Shown here in pieces: positions 12,019 to 21,668 of a stretch of 64,000 bases of DNA (the stretch's first letter is position 1; each line of letters opens with the position of its first letter). The notes beneath the pieces were generated by a model. That model was not told the origin of the DNA and searched no databases. It saw nothing but the letters and a program-made list of their open reading frames with translations. The position numbers and the translations under genes are program-made. Origin of the DNA: Tricholomella constricta. Taxonomy: Eukaryota > Basidiomycota > Agaricomycetes > Agaricales > Lyophyllaceae. The stretch covers positions 1 to 64,000 of the forward strand of contig JAACJP010000069.1 in assembly GCA_013368375.1 (NCBI GenBank). The letters are read 5' to 3'.

Positions 12019-12301
12019 GAGAAAGAGCCTTCAAAGACGATTTGGACTGAGAAATGAGTGGCTTAAAAGGAGGGTAGCACAGTAATGAAGAAACAGGTCA
12101 CAAGGAGGCCATGGCGAGGATTTGCCAGCGAGACCAGTGAGAAAATTTGGTCAGACGGTGGTCGTATTTAAGAGAGCTGTGAGGGGGAGCCGAACAAAGA
12201 CGGAAATCACGGGATTTGATCATTCCGTGTCATACACAGCATTCTCATTCCTTGCATAACGAGGTGTGTTCATTCCTTGTTATTTTAACGAAGGTGGTCC
12301 C

Positions 12302-12952
12302 ACAGGCAACGACCCGCAGAGGTCCGTGGACGTGGGTAATGCCCTGCAAGCTCAATGTAATGCAGACATACTATATGTAATGTGCTCCGCTGCAAGTCCG
12401 CGGAGGTGTGTAACAGCACCTGCTCTGTGGCCCTCTATTGCATCATATAGGCCTGCTGCATTGCTGAGTGTGCTCCACAGGCAACGACCCGCGGACGTCC
12501 GTGGACATGGGCAGTGCCCCGTAAGCCCCCCACCCTGCTGCCCCCCACAGCACTGTATCGGCCCCCTGCAATCCTGGGTGTGCCCCAGACAACGATCCGC
12601 GGATGTCCGTGGACATGGGCAATGCTCCGCAAGGCCCCCCACCCTGCTGCCCCCCCACAGCACCATATCGGCCCCCTGCAATACTGGGTGTGCTCCACAG
12701 ACAACGACCCGCAGAGGTCCGCGGACGTGGGTAGTGCCCCGCTAGCCCCCACCTGCTGCCCCCCCAGCACCATATAGGCCCGCTGGCACTGTGCCAGACG
12801 ACTACATGTAGAGGTCCCGCTGGCACCGTGCCAGACGGCTACATGTAGGGGCCCCGCTGGCGCTCCAGCGGGCCCGCTGGTGCCGTCAAGTACGCTACAA
12901 TGTATGGGCCCGCTGGACCGTGGGACACGCTACATTGTAGTGCCTGTATGAG
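12302..12952 (+). repeat. Right inverted arm of copy 1, second part
   Basis: The satellite interrupted at 6061 resumes. One 165-bp type unit is followed by about 90-110 bp units with GCCCCCACCCTGCTGCCCCCC and CCGCGGATGTCCG. The arm closes with CTACATGTAG, GCGGGCCCGCTGG and ACGCTACATTGTAGTGCC modules at the element end. The order mirrors the left arm. Confidence 0.8.
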
Positions 12953-13279
12953 CGGGTGGCTGATCAGGTTGACCTGCTCATTGTAGGTCCACCGCAGCTC
13001 GCTTGTGCTCACTGCTTGCTCCACAGACTGTGAACGTTCTCGTGCACGGCCACTTCCACTTTCCTGTTGCGGCAACAGATATCTGCCACTGCTGCTCCTT
13101 TTTTGGGACCGTTCTCGTCCCCTCATCTGGGATCGCGACCGATTTCGGTCGCGTTCCCCTATCCGTCTGCTGTCTCTGGGGCAGAACTCCCTTCCACCCC
13201 GTGTGCTGTTGTCATCAGCAGGACCACCCATTGGGTGGTCCGGCTTGTCCGGTCTATCATCTGGTGGTCCACGCTCCAT
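12953..13279 (-). pseudogene. 5' part of the accessory ORF downstream of the Ty3/gypsy pol
   Basis: The ORF starts at an ATG at 13279-13277, 48 bp downstream of the pol stop at 13327. It encodes a Pro/Asp-rich start, then an Arg/Ser/Asp-rich region with many RS, RD and ER dipeptides, then a short segment leading into the insertion at 12952. Its continuation lies at 2643-1666, over 10 kb away because of the nested insertion. An RS-rich, coiled-coil protein encoded after pol is not a standard gypsy product. It could be a captured gene or an env-position ORF (inference). Confidence 0.55.
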
Positions 13280-13326
13280 CAATGTTGACAGTGCTGAAGA
13301 AAAAAGAAAACTTCAACTGTCACACC

Positions 13327-13668
13327 TTACAGTTTGTGACTCCTGGCATTCGCCGGTTTTTTCTTCCCATCCTGTGACTTCTGCCTGTATTCCACGTGCT
13401 TTGTCGTGGTGCGCCACACCCCTGTTTTTGTGCACGTTGTCACCGTCGCCCGCCGGGGAAGGGCTGTCCAGTCCTTTACCTCAATGAGTTTGAGGTAGCT
13501 GTCAAACGCCTCGAGCTCCTCGCATGTCTTGAGTGGCTCCCATGTGGAGTCGCCCATTGTCCACTTGACCAGGAAGGACACCTCCTTCCCTCTCCACTGA
13601 TGTCCGATGATCTCGTCGACATAATATTCAGTTTTGTCAGGGGCCCCAAAATCGTAGGCCTCTGGCAT
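13327..13668 (-). pseudogene. Chromodomain at the C-terminus of a Ty3/gypsy integrase
   Basis: The frame contains YYVDEIIGHQW, FLVKWTMG and STWEPLKTCEEL, the core signature of a chromodomain (aromatic cage start, VKW, WEP). It is followed by a basic tail and a stop at 13327. In chromoviruses this domain directs insertion to particular chromatin. It is separated from the integrase core (13732-14462) by a frame change, so pol is broken here. Confidence 0.8.
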
Positions 13669-13731
13669 CGCCCTGTTAGGGAACAGTGCATCATTATTCG
13701 CCTGATGTGGACGAATTCTCGATATATGGAA

Positions 13732-14462
13732 TCACGGGTGTATCCTGCATTTCCTAAGGGCTTCCGGCAACTCCAACACATAGTTGGACGTTTCCAGAAA
13801 CGCCTCGAGGACCCTGTATGGGCCCACATACTTTGGCAGCAGTTTACCTGCCCTTCCTAACAGCATGGACAAGTGGTCTGTCGATAGATAGACCAAGTCG
13901 TCTTTCCCTATTACCGGGTCAACGCGCCTCCGCGCATTCACATGGTGCCTTTGAAATGTGCGCGCTGCGATTATTGCATCGTGTGCCGCCGCCATGTTCC
14001 GCAGCGCGTTAGCTGCGAACTCCTTCACTCCCGGGGGCGCTTTCGTCCCCAGGTCTATTTTTGTCATTACCGTTGGTAAAAATCTGTGGTTTGCTTCAAA
14101 CGGAGCAAGCCCTGTTGCTGCGCTAATGCTAGAGTTTATTGCAAACTCTACCATCGGTAGCGCCACCACCCAGTCCTTTTGGTCTGGTCGAATACATGCC
14201 CGAATGACCTGTGCAATCGATCGGTTCGCTCTTTCCGTTGTTCCATCCGTCTGCGGGTGGAACACTGTCGACATCAGTAGTGTCGACCCCATTGAACGAT
14301 GCAGTTCCCTCCACCATTTGGATGTGAACTTAGGGTCTCGATCGAGCTTGGGAGGCCGTGCAGTCGCACCACCTCCCTCATGTATATCCACGACAGCTCC
14401 GACACTGTCGTCCTGGTGTTTAACGGCACCAGATGCACCTGGGATGTCATCCAACATACCAC
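13732..14462 (-). pseudogene. Ty3/gypsy integrase catalytic core
   Basis: The minus frame shows DRDPKFTSKWW, the FHPQTDGTTERANR box with the catalytic Glu, then the conserved PFEANH, GDLVYLST and KYVGPYRVLE blocks of gypsy integrases. The upstream half (catalytic Asp region near 14400) is split over different frames (14457-13732 and 14462-14274), which shows at least one frameshift. Confidence 0.8.
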
Positions 14463-14465
14463 TAC

Positions 14466-15900
14466 TCAGAGGTAGTTATACCCATCCACTTCCGGGAATG
14501 GACCAACAAAGTCCATGCCGATCGACTCCCATGGCTGTGTGGGTATCGGTAGGGAATGTACCAGCCCCGCTGGTGCCCGGTACTCCCCTTTTGTCATCAT
14601 ACATATCTGGCATGATGCACAAAAGGCTTCGACTTCCCGCTGAAGTCGCAGCCACCAGTACCATCGTCGAACATAGTCGGCGGTGCATTGTGGGCCAAAA
14701 TGGCCCAGAAATTGATGTGCGCAGTCAATAATCTGCCCGTACAATGATTGATGCCCGTTCTTTGTGGAGGGGATGCATAGCACCTCCTCTCCACCTCTAT
14801 TCTTACTCCACACCAGCCCGTTCGCTACCCAAAACTGCGGGTGTTGGGCTGGCGCGCTCACCACTTTCTTGAGCAGCGGGTCCGCTTCGTATCCCGCTTT
14901 CACTGAGGCAATAAATGCCTCGTTCCCTTCCCCGTTCTCGACTGTCGGTCTCGGATCCGCTCCGCGTTCCCGGGATTGAAATACTGTCGGGTCGTCTGTG
15001 CTTTTCGCAGTCGACGCCCCCACCCGGCCATGTTCCGTGGCGGCCGCTAGTTCTGCCGCCCTCACATCCCGTTCTTGTATCATATCCCGATGCACCTGAT
15101 GCACCGCCATCCTGCTGTGCTCCTGCATATTCGCTTTTTGCTGGATCTGTCGCTCCACGACTTTATCCACAACCTCTCTTACCCTGTCCCATGGCAAATC
15201 ATCGTGCCTTGGGTCGAGTCGAACGTCTGCATTCACGTAGTCGTTCATTAAGAATTTATCATCCCAGACATCACTTTCGTGATATCTGGACAATGCATCC
15301 GCTACTTTGTTTAGCGACCCTTTGAGATATCGTATGTCAAAATCAAATTGGGATAGATATTCCATCCATCTTGTCTGATGACTGGAGAGTCGCCTCTGCA
15401 TCTGGAAGAACTCCAGTGCTTTGTGATCAGTGACCACATGGATGCGGTACCCTAACAGCTTATCCTCCCATTTCAGGGGAGCTTCTAAGATCGCTATTGT
15501 CTCTTGTTTGAAGACACAATAATGCCTCTGGGCATCCGTAAACTTGCAGGACATAAATCCCGCTGGCCGACATGCCTGCCATGTTGGCCCCTGCCCATAC
15601 ATTGTGCCCATGCCGGATACCGATGCATCGCAGATAACCCATATGGGTTCATCCTTGTCATGGTCCAATGGGACTAACACGGGTGTCTTACAACACGCGT
15701 CTTTGATCGCTTGAAAGCACGACTCGTGAATGGGCCTCCAGGCGAAAGCCTGTCCATTCTGCGTCATCGCTGACAGCGGTGTCGTATATGACGATATATT
15801 GGGCAGAAAGTGCGCCAGATACTGTACGAGACCCAGAAATCTCTGGATATCACCATAATTTCGCGGTCTTCGCCATTCTCAAATACACGCCATCTTGTCT
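14466..15900 (-). pseudogene. Ty3/gypsy RNase H and integrase zinc-binding region
   Basis: The 433-aa frame 15767-14466 contains RNase H motifs CDASVSGMG, FKQETIAILEA, VVTDHKALEFF and KVADALSRY, then a linker, then an HHCC zinc finger (HQFLGHFG..CASCQICMMTKGEY) and the start of the integrase core (DFVGPFPEVDGYNYL). The RT connection block (GLVQYLAHFLPNISSYTTPLSAM) lies just upstream to about 15900. A frame change at about 14465 separates it from the integrase core. Confidence 0.85.
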
Positions 15901-17004
15901 GCTGTTGCGTGCAATCCCTTGTCGTCGATTATATGCCCGAGGCAATTGACTCTATCGGAATAAAGTTCACACTTTTCTTCCTTAAGGTAGAACTTGTTCT
16001 CCCTTATTTTATAAGACGAGCTTGAGATGCTTCTCATGTTCGTCCACTGTCGCGCTATATACGAACAGATCATCTAAATAGACATGTAAAAATATCCCGA
16101 TGCAGTCCCGGAATATCATTGTCATCACTCGCTGAAACGTTGCTGGCACGTTACAGTCCCCAATCTGCATCGTGTGGCTCATGAATGTGCCAAACACTGT
16201 TGCAAATGCGCTCTTATGCATGTCTGGCAGGTGAACACGTACATCCTTAATCGTGTTTGCATTTCTCTTCTGACCGTCGACTGCCGTACACAATCGGCCG
16301 TCTTTTTCGGTATACATAACATTGGTGCTGCTTGACGTCTGCACCGATTCCCACCATCCCGCGCACGTATAACGCGCAATCTTCTCCATTAACTGTGTCT
16401 GGAGCGAGTCCGGACACCGTGGTAGGTGGTAATGATACTGCTTGTTATCATCAATGAGGTTAATATGATGATTAACCCCCCGCACCGGTGGTAACTCCTC
16501 CGGTACTCCATTCATGATATCCTTGCAGGACTCCCTCCATGCCTCCCGCAGTCTCGGGATGTCCTCCTTTGTGAGGGCGCCTATCTGTGCCACCCTCCTC
16601 TGATGTCTCTCCATGACTGCGCGCAGCGACTCACTGACGTGTGCGTCAGTGAATGGGTCGTTGACCTCTGGTATTACCGGAAACACCGCCCATATTGCTT
16701 CCCGTGGTACCCTTTCCGGGTACCTTGTTCTTGTAAATTCCTGCACGATCTCCTCAAGTTCGCGCAGGTCCTTTAATGTATGATATCGGCTCCTCCCACT
16801 TTTAAGAATGTTGGGTACCTCGTCCGCCATTCTTTCGATATCGTCTATCGTCAAGATGTCGTCATCTCCCATGATGATGGGGAACGACCGTGGTAGCCCA
16901 GTTCCCAGGGTGGGCACGTCTGTGTCCTCCTCCTCCTCCATGCTGACGTGCTGGCACCCTTCCATCGCCCGCATGTCCTCTGCCTGTCGGCCTCCTGGGG
17001 TCAT
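15901..17004 (-). pseudogene. Ty3/gypsy reverse transcriptase with motif A deleted
   Basis: The frame 17004-16009 has an N-terminal linker and the RT entry (HHINLIDDNKQYHYHLP), motif B-like ATVFGTFMSH and GDCNVPATFQRVM, and the catalytic YLDDLFVYS. Between the conserved NANTIKDV block and the SAFATVFGTF block there are only about 11 residues. In relatives this stretch is longer and holds the DLSNAYEQIR motif A with the first catalytic Asp. This copy therefore lacks an essential residue. A frameshift near 16010-16070 separates YLDD from the thumb region (FYLKEEKCELYSDRVNCLGHII). Confidence 0.85.
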
Positions 17005-17235
17005 TCTTGATCCCGTGCTACTCCTCCCCCGTTCCTCCGCTGTTACGCATTATCAGGGGCTCGCTCACTGCTAGCCCCTGATACCTCAATCGCTCATCGA
17101 CATCATCGACTATGTGCACTCTACCCTCCCATGGTAGTTCTTGGCTGTACCCCGCATCGCTGCGCCTCAACGCGCTTCGTCGCACCATTTCTTGGGTTTC
17201 CTCTTCGACTGTGAATGTCGGTGCCGGAGTCCCGC

Positions 17236-17650
17236 CTATCCGGACGCACTTTGCCGGAAATCTAGCTTAATTTCCAGTTGCCTCATCAATGCGACGCCAA
17301 TAATGGCATCGTATTTATCCAAATTTACAATATTGAAGTATACCTGTACATCGACCGCCTCGTACTTCATTGGTATGGATGTTCCGTAGTTGATCACTGA
17401 CCGACTATCTTTTGTACCCAACTGCAACGAAACTACTTCTTCCAGTTGGTGCACCTTAATCTTCGCCACTTTGGCAAATTCTGGAGATACAGCCTCCGCC
17501 GTATATCCCAAATCGAATAGGGTGAAAGCTTTCAGCCCATTAATCTCTACCAATGCCGTAAAGCATTGACGCTCCTGCACCTTGTGCGTTGGACATTTAA
17601 GTAGCCATGTAGACTTCTTAACCAATATTGGTCGAGTTTCCGCACCCATC
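17236..17650 (-). pseudogene. Ty3/gypsy aspartic protease, active site altered
   Basis: The frame shows FTLFDLGYTAEAVSPEFAKVAKIKV and VNLDKYDAIIGVALMRQ, which match the retropepsin fold of basidiomycete gypsy elements. The catalytic D-S/T-G triad reads DLG, so the protease is probably dead. The frame runs out at 17236. A shifted frame (about 17235-17020) carries the protease-RT linker, so another frameshift lies near 17245. Upstream (plus-strand right) the coding signal ends near 17650 at an AT-rich boundary, and no gag is seen. Confidence 0.75.
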
Positions 17651-17864
17651 CCACCGCGGGGAGAAGCCCAAAATAATGCCAATTTTATTTTGATTTTATT
17701 TTGATCATATTTTAAATTATGATTTACCATCAATCCAATGGTCAAAGCATGAATAAATTTCTGATAAGTTCAAACAAATGGTCACCATGTGGTCTAGGCC
17801 TTTATCAAGATTATCTTGGTGATAAGATCTCACTTTACTTCTTGGTTATATTTGGAGTTTTTTT

Positions 17865-18551
17865 AAAATTGGATCACTCTATTGATGGTGGATATCAAGC
17901 TGATCATATTGTGAATATCAATGATCGATTTATCTTTACAATCAGTGATATTTGAGTGGCGAATTTATTTTGATCATTTTGAAAATATATTCAGCCTCAA
18001 TTCTGAGCTTTTATTGGAAATCTTGTCGCATGACTATCACATGATCGTGATCCAGATGCCTCAGTGTGTGGCTTCGAGAGGACGAGTGCGGGGGTTGTGA
18101 TGATGGTGCTGGCGCTTTAGTTTGGCCTGTTGTGTAGGTACATATACTCTAATGTGTTTTTGCTTCATTATCATTAGACTTGATGGACTTGTAATCTCGA
18201 GGACTGGGATATTTGCGCAATGAGCACTGGGACATGGGCTCGTGAATGATGGGTGCGCTTTTCCCTTTTTCTTCAAATTTTTCTTGTGAACAATTCAGAC
18301 ATGATGGACGTAGACCCAACACCGTCCGTTGTTGTCAGCGCTCCCGCATTGTCCATCTTTGCCAGCACTCCTGCATTGTCCATCTTTACCAGCACTCCCG
18401 CATTGTCCATCTTAATTGAGGCTGAATATATTTTCAAAATGATCAAAATAAATTCGCCACTCAAATATCACTGATTGTAAAGATAAATCGATCATTGATA
18501 TTCACAATATGATCAGCTTGATATCCACCATCAATAGAGTGATCCAATTTT
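17865..18551. repeat. Perfect 138-bp inverted repeat (foldback) with 411-bp loop
   Basis: 17865-18002 is the exact reverse complement of 18414-18551, with no mismatch found over 138 bases. The loop holds a short plus-strand frame (18300-18474). Immediately outside the arms the similarity stops (TTTGGAGTTTTTTT against TATTGCATCAATC). No target duplication is clear. It could be a non-autonomous foldback transposon or a hairpin-RNA locus. Confidence 0.85.
18337..18417 (+). repeat. 27-bp tandem repeat, three copies
   Basis: Three consecutive copies of AGCACTCCCGCATTGTCCAT plus CTTTACC, with few differences, lie in the loop next to the right foldback arm. If translated they give a 9-residue Ala/Ser/Pro/Leu repeat. 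Confidence 0.75.
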
Positions 18552-19537
18552 ATTGCATCAATCATATGTCAGAATATATTTAAAATAAAACTCCCAATCA
18601 ATCTCTTGCTGATAGACTGTTAGTATGATGAACAAATGCATCAACTATATTTAACCACATGTTCAACATATGCTCACCGGATAAATGATGATAGTATTAC
18701 AAATAATTTTGAGTTTTTGCCGGCAAATAGAACATGATTGTATTTCTAATTTATCTTTGATATTGTCACTGATTTTGAGGTGAACTTTTTTGCAGAATGT
18801 ATTGTAAATAAACTCATCATTTAATCCACAATCATTTTTTGGTTGTATTATAAATAACTACATAATAATTACACCATATATCTCACGCTTAAATGGGCTC
18901 ATGCCTGCAGTGTCCCCAGCTCTGTCAGGAGATGAACTTTTTGGAAGAGGAGGACTCCTTGGACTCGTACCACCATGTTGGGCGAGTTTCGCACGCCCAG
19001 TGAGAGGTGGTGCCGATGTAGCCGTGAACGCTCGTCGATTCCTACAACGCCGTAGGAAGGATACTGAGGTATCCTACCAAGGTCTACTACGGTAGCACAA
19101 GAGTCCCCCCCCACAAAATAAAAACCCACAACCACAGGGAAAAAGGTGCTACAACGAAACACGGACGACGTGGCTCGCCCAATTTAGTAATCACAAGTAA
19201 CGCAACCGTCACAACCGATTGCGGAAACCCCCTCAACGCGGTTCACCAAGGAGAATACGCCCGCTATCACCCGGAAAGGGAGCTGAGGACTGAAAACCCA
19301 GCTGAAAGATTTAAAATCCATTACTTTAAAACCACGACATACACGAAAGACCAACAAAAAGCGCTCCCCAAACCTACAGTCCCACTCTCTTTCACCCTGA
19401 AATCAACCTCACTCCCAAAACTGCATGGCGGGGGCGCTAAACTCTCATAACGTAACCAATATAAAAACCTACGCGAAGACGTAAGGCAATTAAAACGCAC
19501 CTTCACTTCAACCACGTCCACAGACGCATACCGAACA

Positions 19538-19889
19538 ATGCCTCAGTCCTACTCCAACCCCCCAAAGGTCGTTACGATGGTGGCTTCCCCAACACTCATC
19601 CTCCTGAACAACAACACCTGGCACCTCGAATGGAGATGCGAAGACTTCGTCTCTCTCGACCCAGTCTGCATGAAAGACACGATCCTCATCCTGATGAGGG
19701 AGGCAGGACGCACAGACGAATTCATACACACCTTCGTCAAAGTCGAAGGAGTCCTCCCATCGGGATCCCTCAAATGGGTCCACCTCAGAGTAGCTGAGGA
19801 CACCAAACGGAGCACCTCCGTCCAAATCCCAGCCCAGTACACACGCCTCGAGGGCCCCGCTTTCTGCAAGTACGTCAAAGGAGCGCATG
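19538..19889 (+). CDS. LINE 5' ORF, probable first exon of ORF1
   Basis: An ATG-led frame of about 117 codons runs up to a GTAAGC donor-like site at 19890. The second LINE copy has a clearly homologous frame (52712-52362, minus) that stops being similar at the same GTAAGC. Shared blocks include VVTMVA, WHLEWRC, ILPSG-like and STSV.IP. Conservation up to a shared splice donor suggests that the LINE transcript is spliced to ORF1, which would be unusual. The acceptor is not fixed; candidate AGs precede the ORF1 frame between 20100 and 20260. It could instead be a short independent ORF. Confidence 0.5.
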
Positions 19890-20267
19890 GTAAGCCCGAA
19901 ACATCACACTCCTGTGGATCTAGTTAAAAGAACCACCTGCACAGGCCCTTGAATGAGGACTCCGTCCCCCAAACGCGACCACAAAGAACCGATGCCCCGG
20001 TTATCGGATCGAAGAGAGGAGGACAAACGTGGGAACGGGCATGAGGCAGGGTTATGAATACATAAGAAATACTTTCTCACACGCGGACGTCAAATACACT
20101 ACTTCCACTATCCCCCACGAAAGCTGGCAGACCCAATCCCAACACGCGAATCTAACAAACGCCCGCCAGACGGCAGCCCAGCAAAGCTTCCCGGGGAAGA
20201 ACCTCGCCTCCTGCAGAAACCGCGCCGAACCCAAACTCTTGGTGCCCTTTTCCAGGCCCCGTCTTCG

Positions 20268-21668
20268 ATGCAGATGCCCCCAGATAGCGATCCGTTCGGG
20301 ATGCCATCGACCATAGACAATAACAGATTCCCCTCAATGAGCGACTTCCCCTTCCTCCCCCAGGCAGGCGCGGACACTCAAACTCAAGTAAGGCCGAACT
20401 CATGGCACCACTCAACAACGTTCCCGGGGCCGCCCGAACACGAGCCTTCTGACGACCAAATGAGCTTGCCCCAGTCACAGATCCAATCCCCCATAGACCC
20501 CATGTCCCCGTCGCCGCGCCAAGGGAACCTCACATCCCCGAAAGTAACCCAACCAATGTCAGGCGGAAATCTAGACAGCCTTCACTTCCAGAAGTCTCCG
20601 AACCTTAAATGGATCCAGACCATCGAAGACGGAATCGCCAAGAACCGGAAAGGCCTCATCTGCACAGCGCCCCCACCGGAAGGCTTCCCAATGATCCACC
20701 TCCGTTCCCCCCCCACGTTCAATCTTGACCACTTTGTCCTAACCCGCTGGCTCAACAAAGACGGACCGAAAGTCTGGGCCCGCGTTTTTGACGGTAACTA
20801 CGACCCACAACTCATGAGCGTCGTCAAGCGGATCCGAACCGTCGTCGAAAAAGTGGTGAACGCCGAAGACGTACTCATCGCTCCCCCCAAACAACTAAGC
20901 CCACTAAGCGGCAGAGTCCAACCCCCATTCCACTTCCTGGTGTCAAACTTGAGCCAGGACGCCGCCGACGCCCTTGTCCAACAATACGTGGCCGCAACCG
21001 AGGAAACTACGGTCTTCTTCGTCGCCTATAACCCCCCAATCCCCACCTTCATTCTAACACTATGCGACATGTCCTTCCCGCTCACGACGAAGGCACACGG
21101 TGTTGTCGCAAACTTCGTCAGAGAAGTCCTCAACCGGAACCCCGCAGTCGCCGACTTCATACACGAAACTTTCGAAGGCACCCCAAACGCCGGTATCGTA
21201 GTAGAAACCTACGCTGCCATCTACGTCAAAGGTTTTGACGTCCAACGCTTAGCCCTGCCAGACAGATCGGGCCGGTGGGGAGGCCCCCAGACGGTCTGGA
21301 ACGTTTACTTCGGAGCCCCGATTGACATCTCACTCACGAACTACTATGCCCTCGTCGGGATGATAAGGAACCTCTCGTTCATGTCGAGCGACTACGGCGA
21401 CGGCCGCCCCCTTAAAGGCGACAACACCTTCCACTGCGCAGGGTGCAAGTCCACAGACCACCCGAGGGCCCTCTGCCCCTTCATGTCCATCCCAGGCTGG
21501 CTAGGCCCGAAAAAGCCAGTCGTACCGGAACAACTCCCGGGCGGTGAAGGAAGCAGCACGCCGGATGAAGCGAACCAGTACAGGAGGGGCAGAGGAAACA
21601 AGCCCCACAGAGGAAGGGGGCGTGGGTTCCGAGGACGCGCGAGAGGCTTTGCGAGAGACAACTCCTAG
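20268..21668 (+). CDS. LINE ORF1, gag-like protein with zinc knuckle, 466 aa
   Basis: The frame is open over 466 codons from the ATG at 20268 and extends further upstream without a stop, so a spliced N-terminus is possible. The N-terminal about 120 residues are Pro/Gln/Ser-rich. The middle (about 190-330) is conserved in copy 2. A knuckle CAGCKSTDHPRALC (CX2CX4HX4C spacing) sits near residue 391, followed by a Gly/Arg-rich tail (RGRGNKPHRGRGRGFRGRAR) likely to bind RNA. It should coat the LINE RNA. Copy 2 lacks the N-terminal part. Confidence 0.8.
   Translation: MQMPPDSDPFGMPSTIDNNRFPSMSDFPFLPQAGADTQTQVRPNSWHHSTTFPGPPEHEPSDDQMSLPQSQIQSPIDPMSPSPRQGNLTSPKVTQPMSGGNLDSLHFQKSPNLKWIQTIEDGIAKNRKGLICTAPPPEGFPMIHLRSPPTFNLDHFVLTRWLNKDGPKVWARVFDGNYDPQLMSVVKRIRTVVEKVVNAEDVLIAPPKQLSPLSGRVQPPFHFLVSNLSQDAADALVQQYVAATEETTVFFVAYNPPIPTFILTLCDMSFPLTTKAHGVVANFVREVLNRNPAVADFIHETFEGTPNAGIVVETYAAIYVKGFDVQRLALPDRSGRWGGPQTVWNVYFGAPIDISLTNYYALVGMIRNLSFMSSDYGDGRPLKGDNTFHCAGCKSTDHPRALCPFMSIPGWLGPKKPVVPEQLPGGEGSSTPDEANQYRRGRGNKPHRGRGRGFRGRARGFARDNS

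Larger units (their letters stand above)
6062..12301. mobile_element. KDZ (Kyakuja-Dileera-Zisupton) superfamily DNA transposon, apparently complete, 6240 bp
   Basis: The element begins GGGATAACC and ends GGTCCC, and 8-bp direct repeats ACAGGCAA lie at 6054-6061 and 12302-12309. It splits a satellite unit whose sequence resumes directly on the right. Left and inverted right termini share AAATAACAAGGAATGAA, followed by further diverged copies of a GTTAT.CAAGGAATGA subrepeat. More palindromic CATTCCGTGTTAC / GGAATGA copies sit near 6537-6630. Inside are two convergent genes, the transposase (7333-10142, plus) and a second ORF (12018-10251, minus), with only 108 bp between their stops. An 8-bp target duplication agrees with what is known for Zisupton-type elements. 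Both genes splice to full frames, so the element could be active or recently active (inference). Confidence 0.85.
2644..12952. mobile_element. Satellite-armed inverted-repeat element, copy 1 (contains a nested KDZ transposon)
   Basis: The left end begins CAGGTAGGGGCATTACAATG and the right end is an inverted, slightly diverged version (..CATTGTAGTGCCTGTATGAG). CGGGTGG (2637-2643 and 12953-12959), or CGGGTGGC if 8 bp, flanks both sides as a target duplication. Reading the host ORF on the minus strand across one copy of the duplication keeps an open frame, so this is a true insertion. Without the KDZ element (6062-12301 plus its 8-bp duplication) it is about 4.06 kb: left arm 2644 to about 3740, unique core to about 5070, right arm to 12952. 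No transposase gene is visible in arms or core, so it looks non-autonomous. The CAGG start and 7-8 bp duplication would suit hAT-like or KDZ-like mobilisation (inference). Confidence 0.8.
17651..18928. other. AT-rich spacer with a foldback structure
   Basis: Base composition changes sharply from the GC-rich pol to AT-rich DNA full of TGATCA, AAATAT and similar words. It contains the perfect inverted repeat listed separately. No convincing gene is present. Confidence 0.5.
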
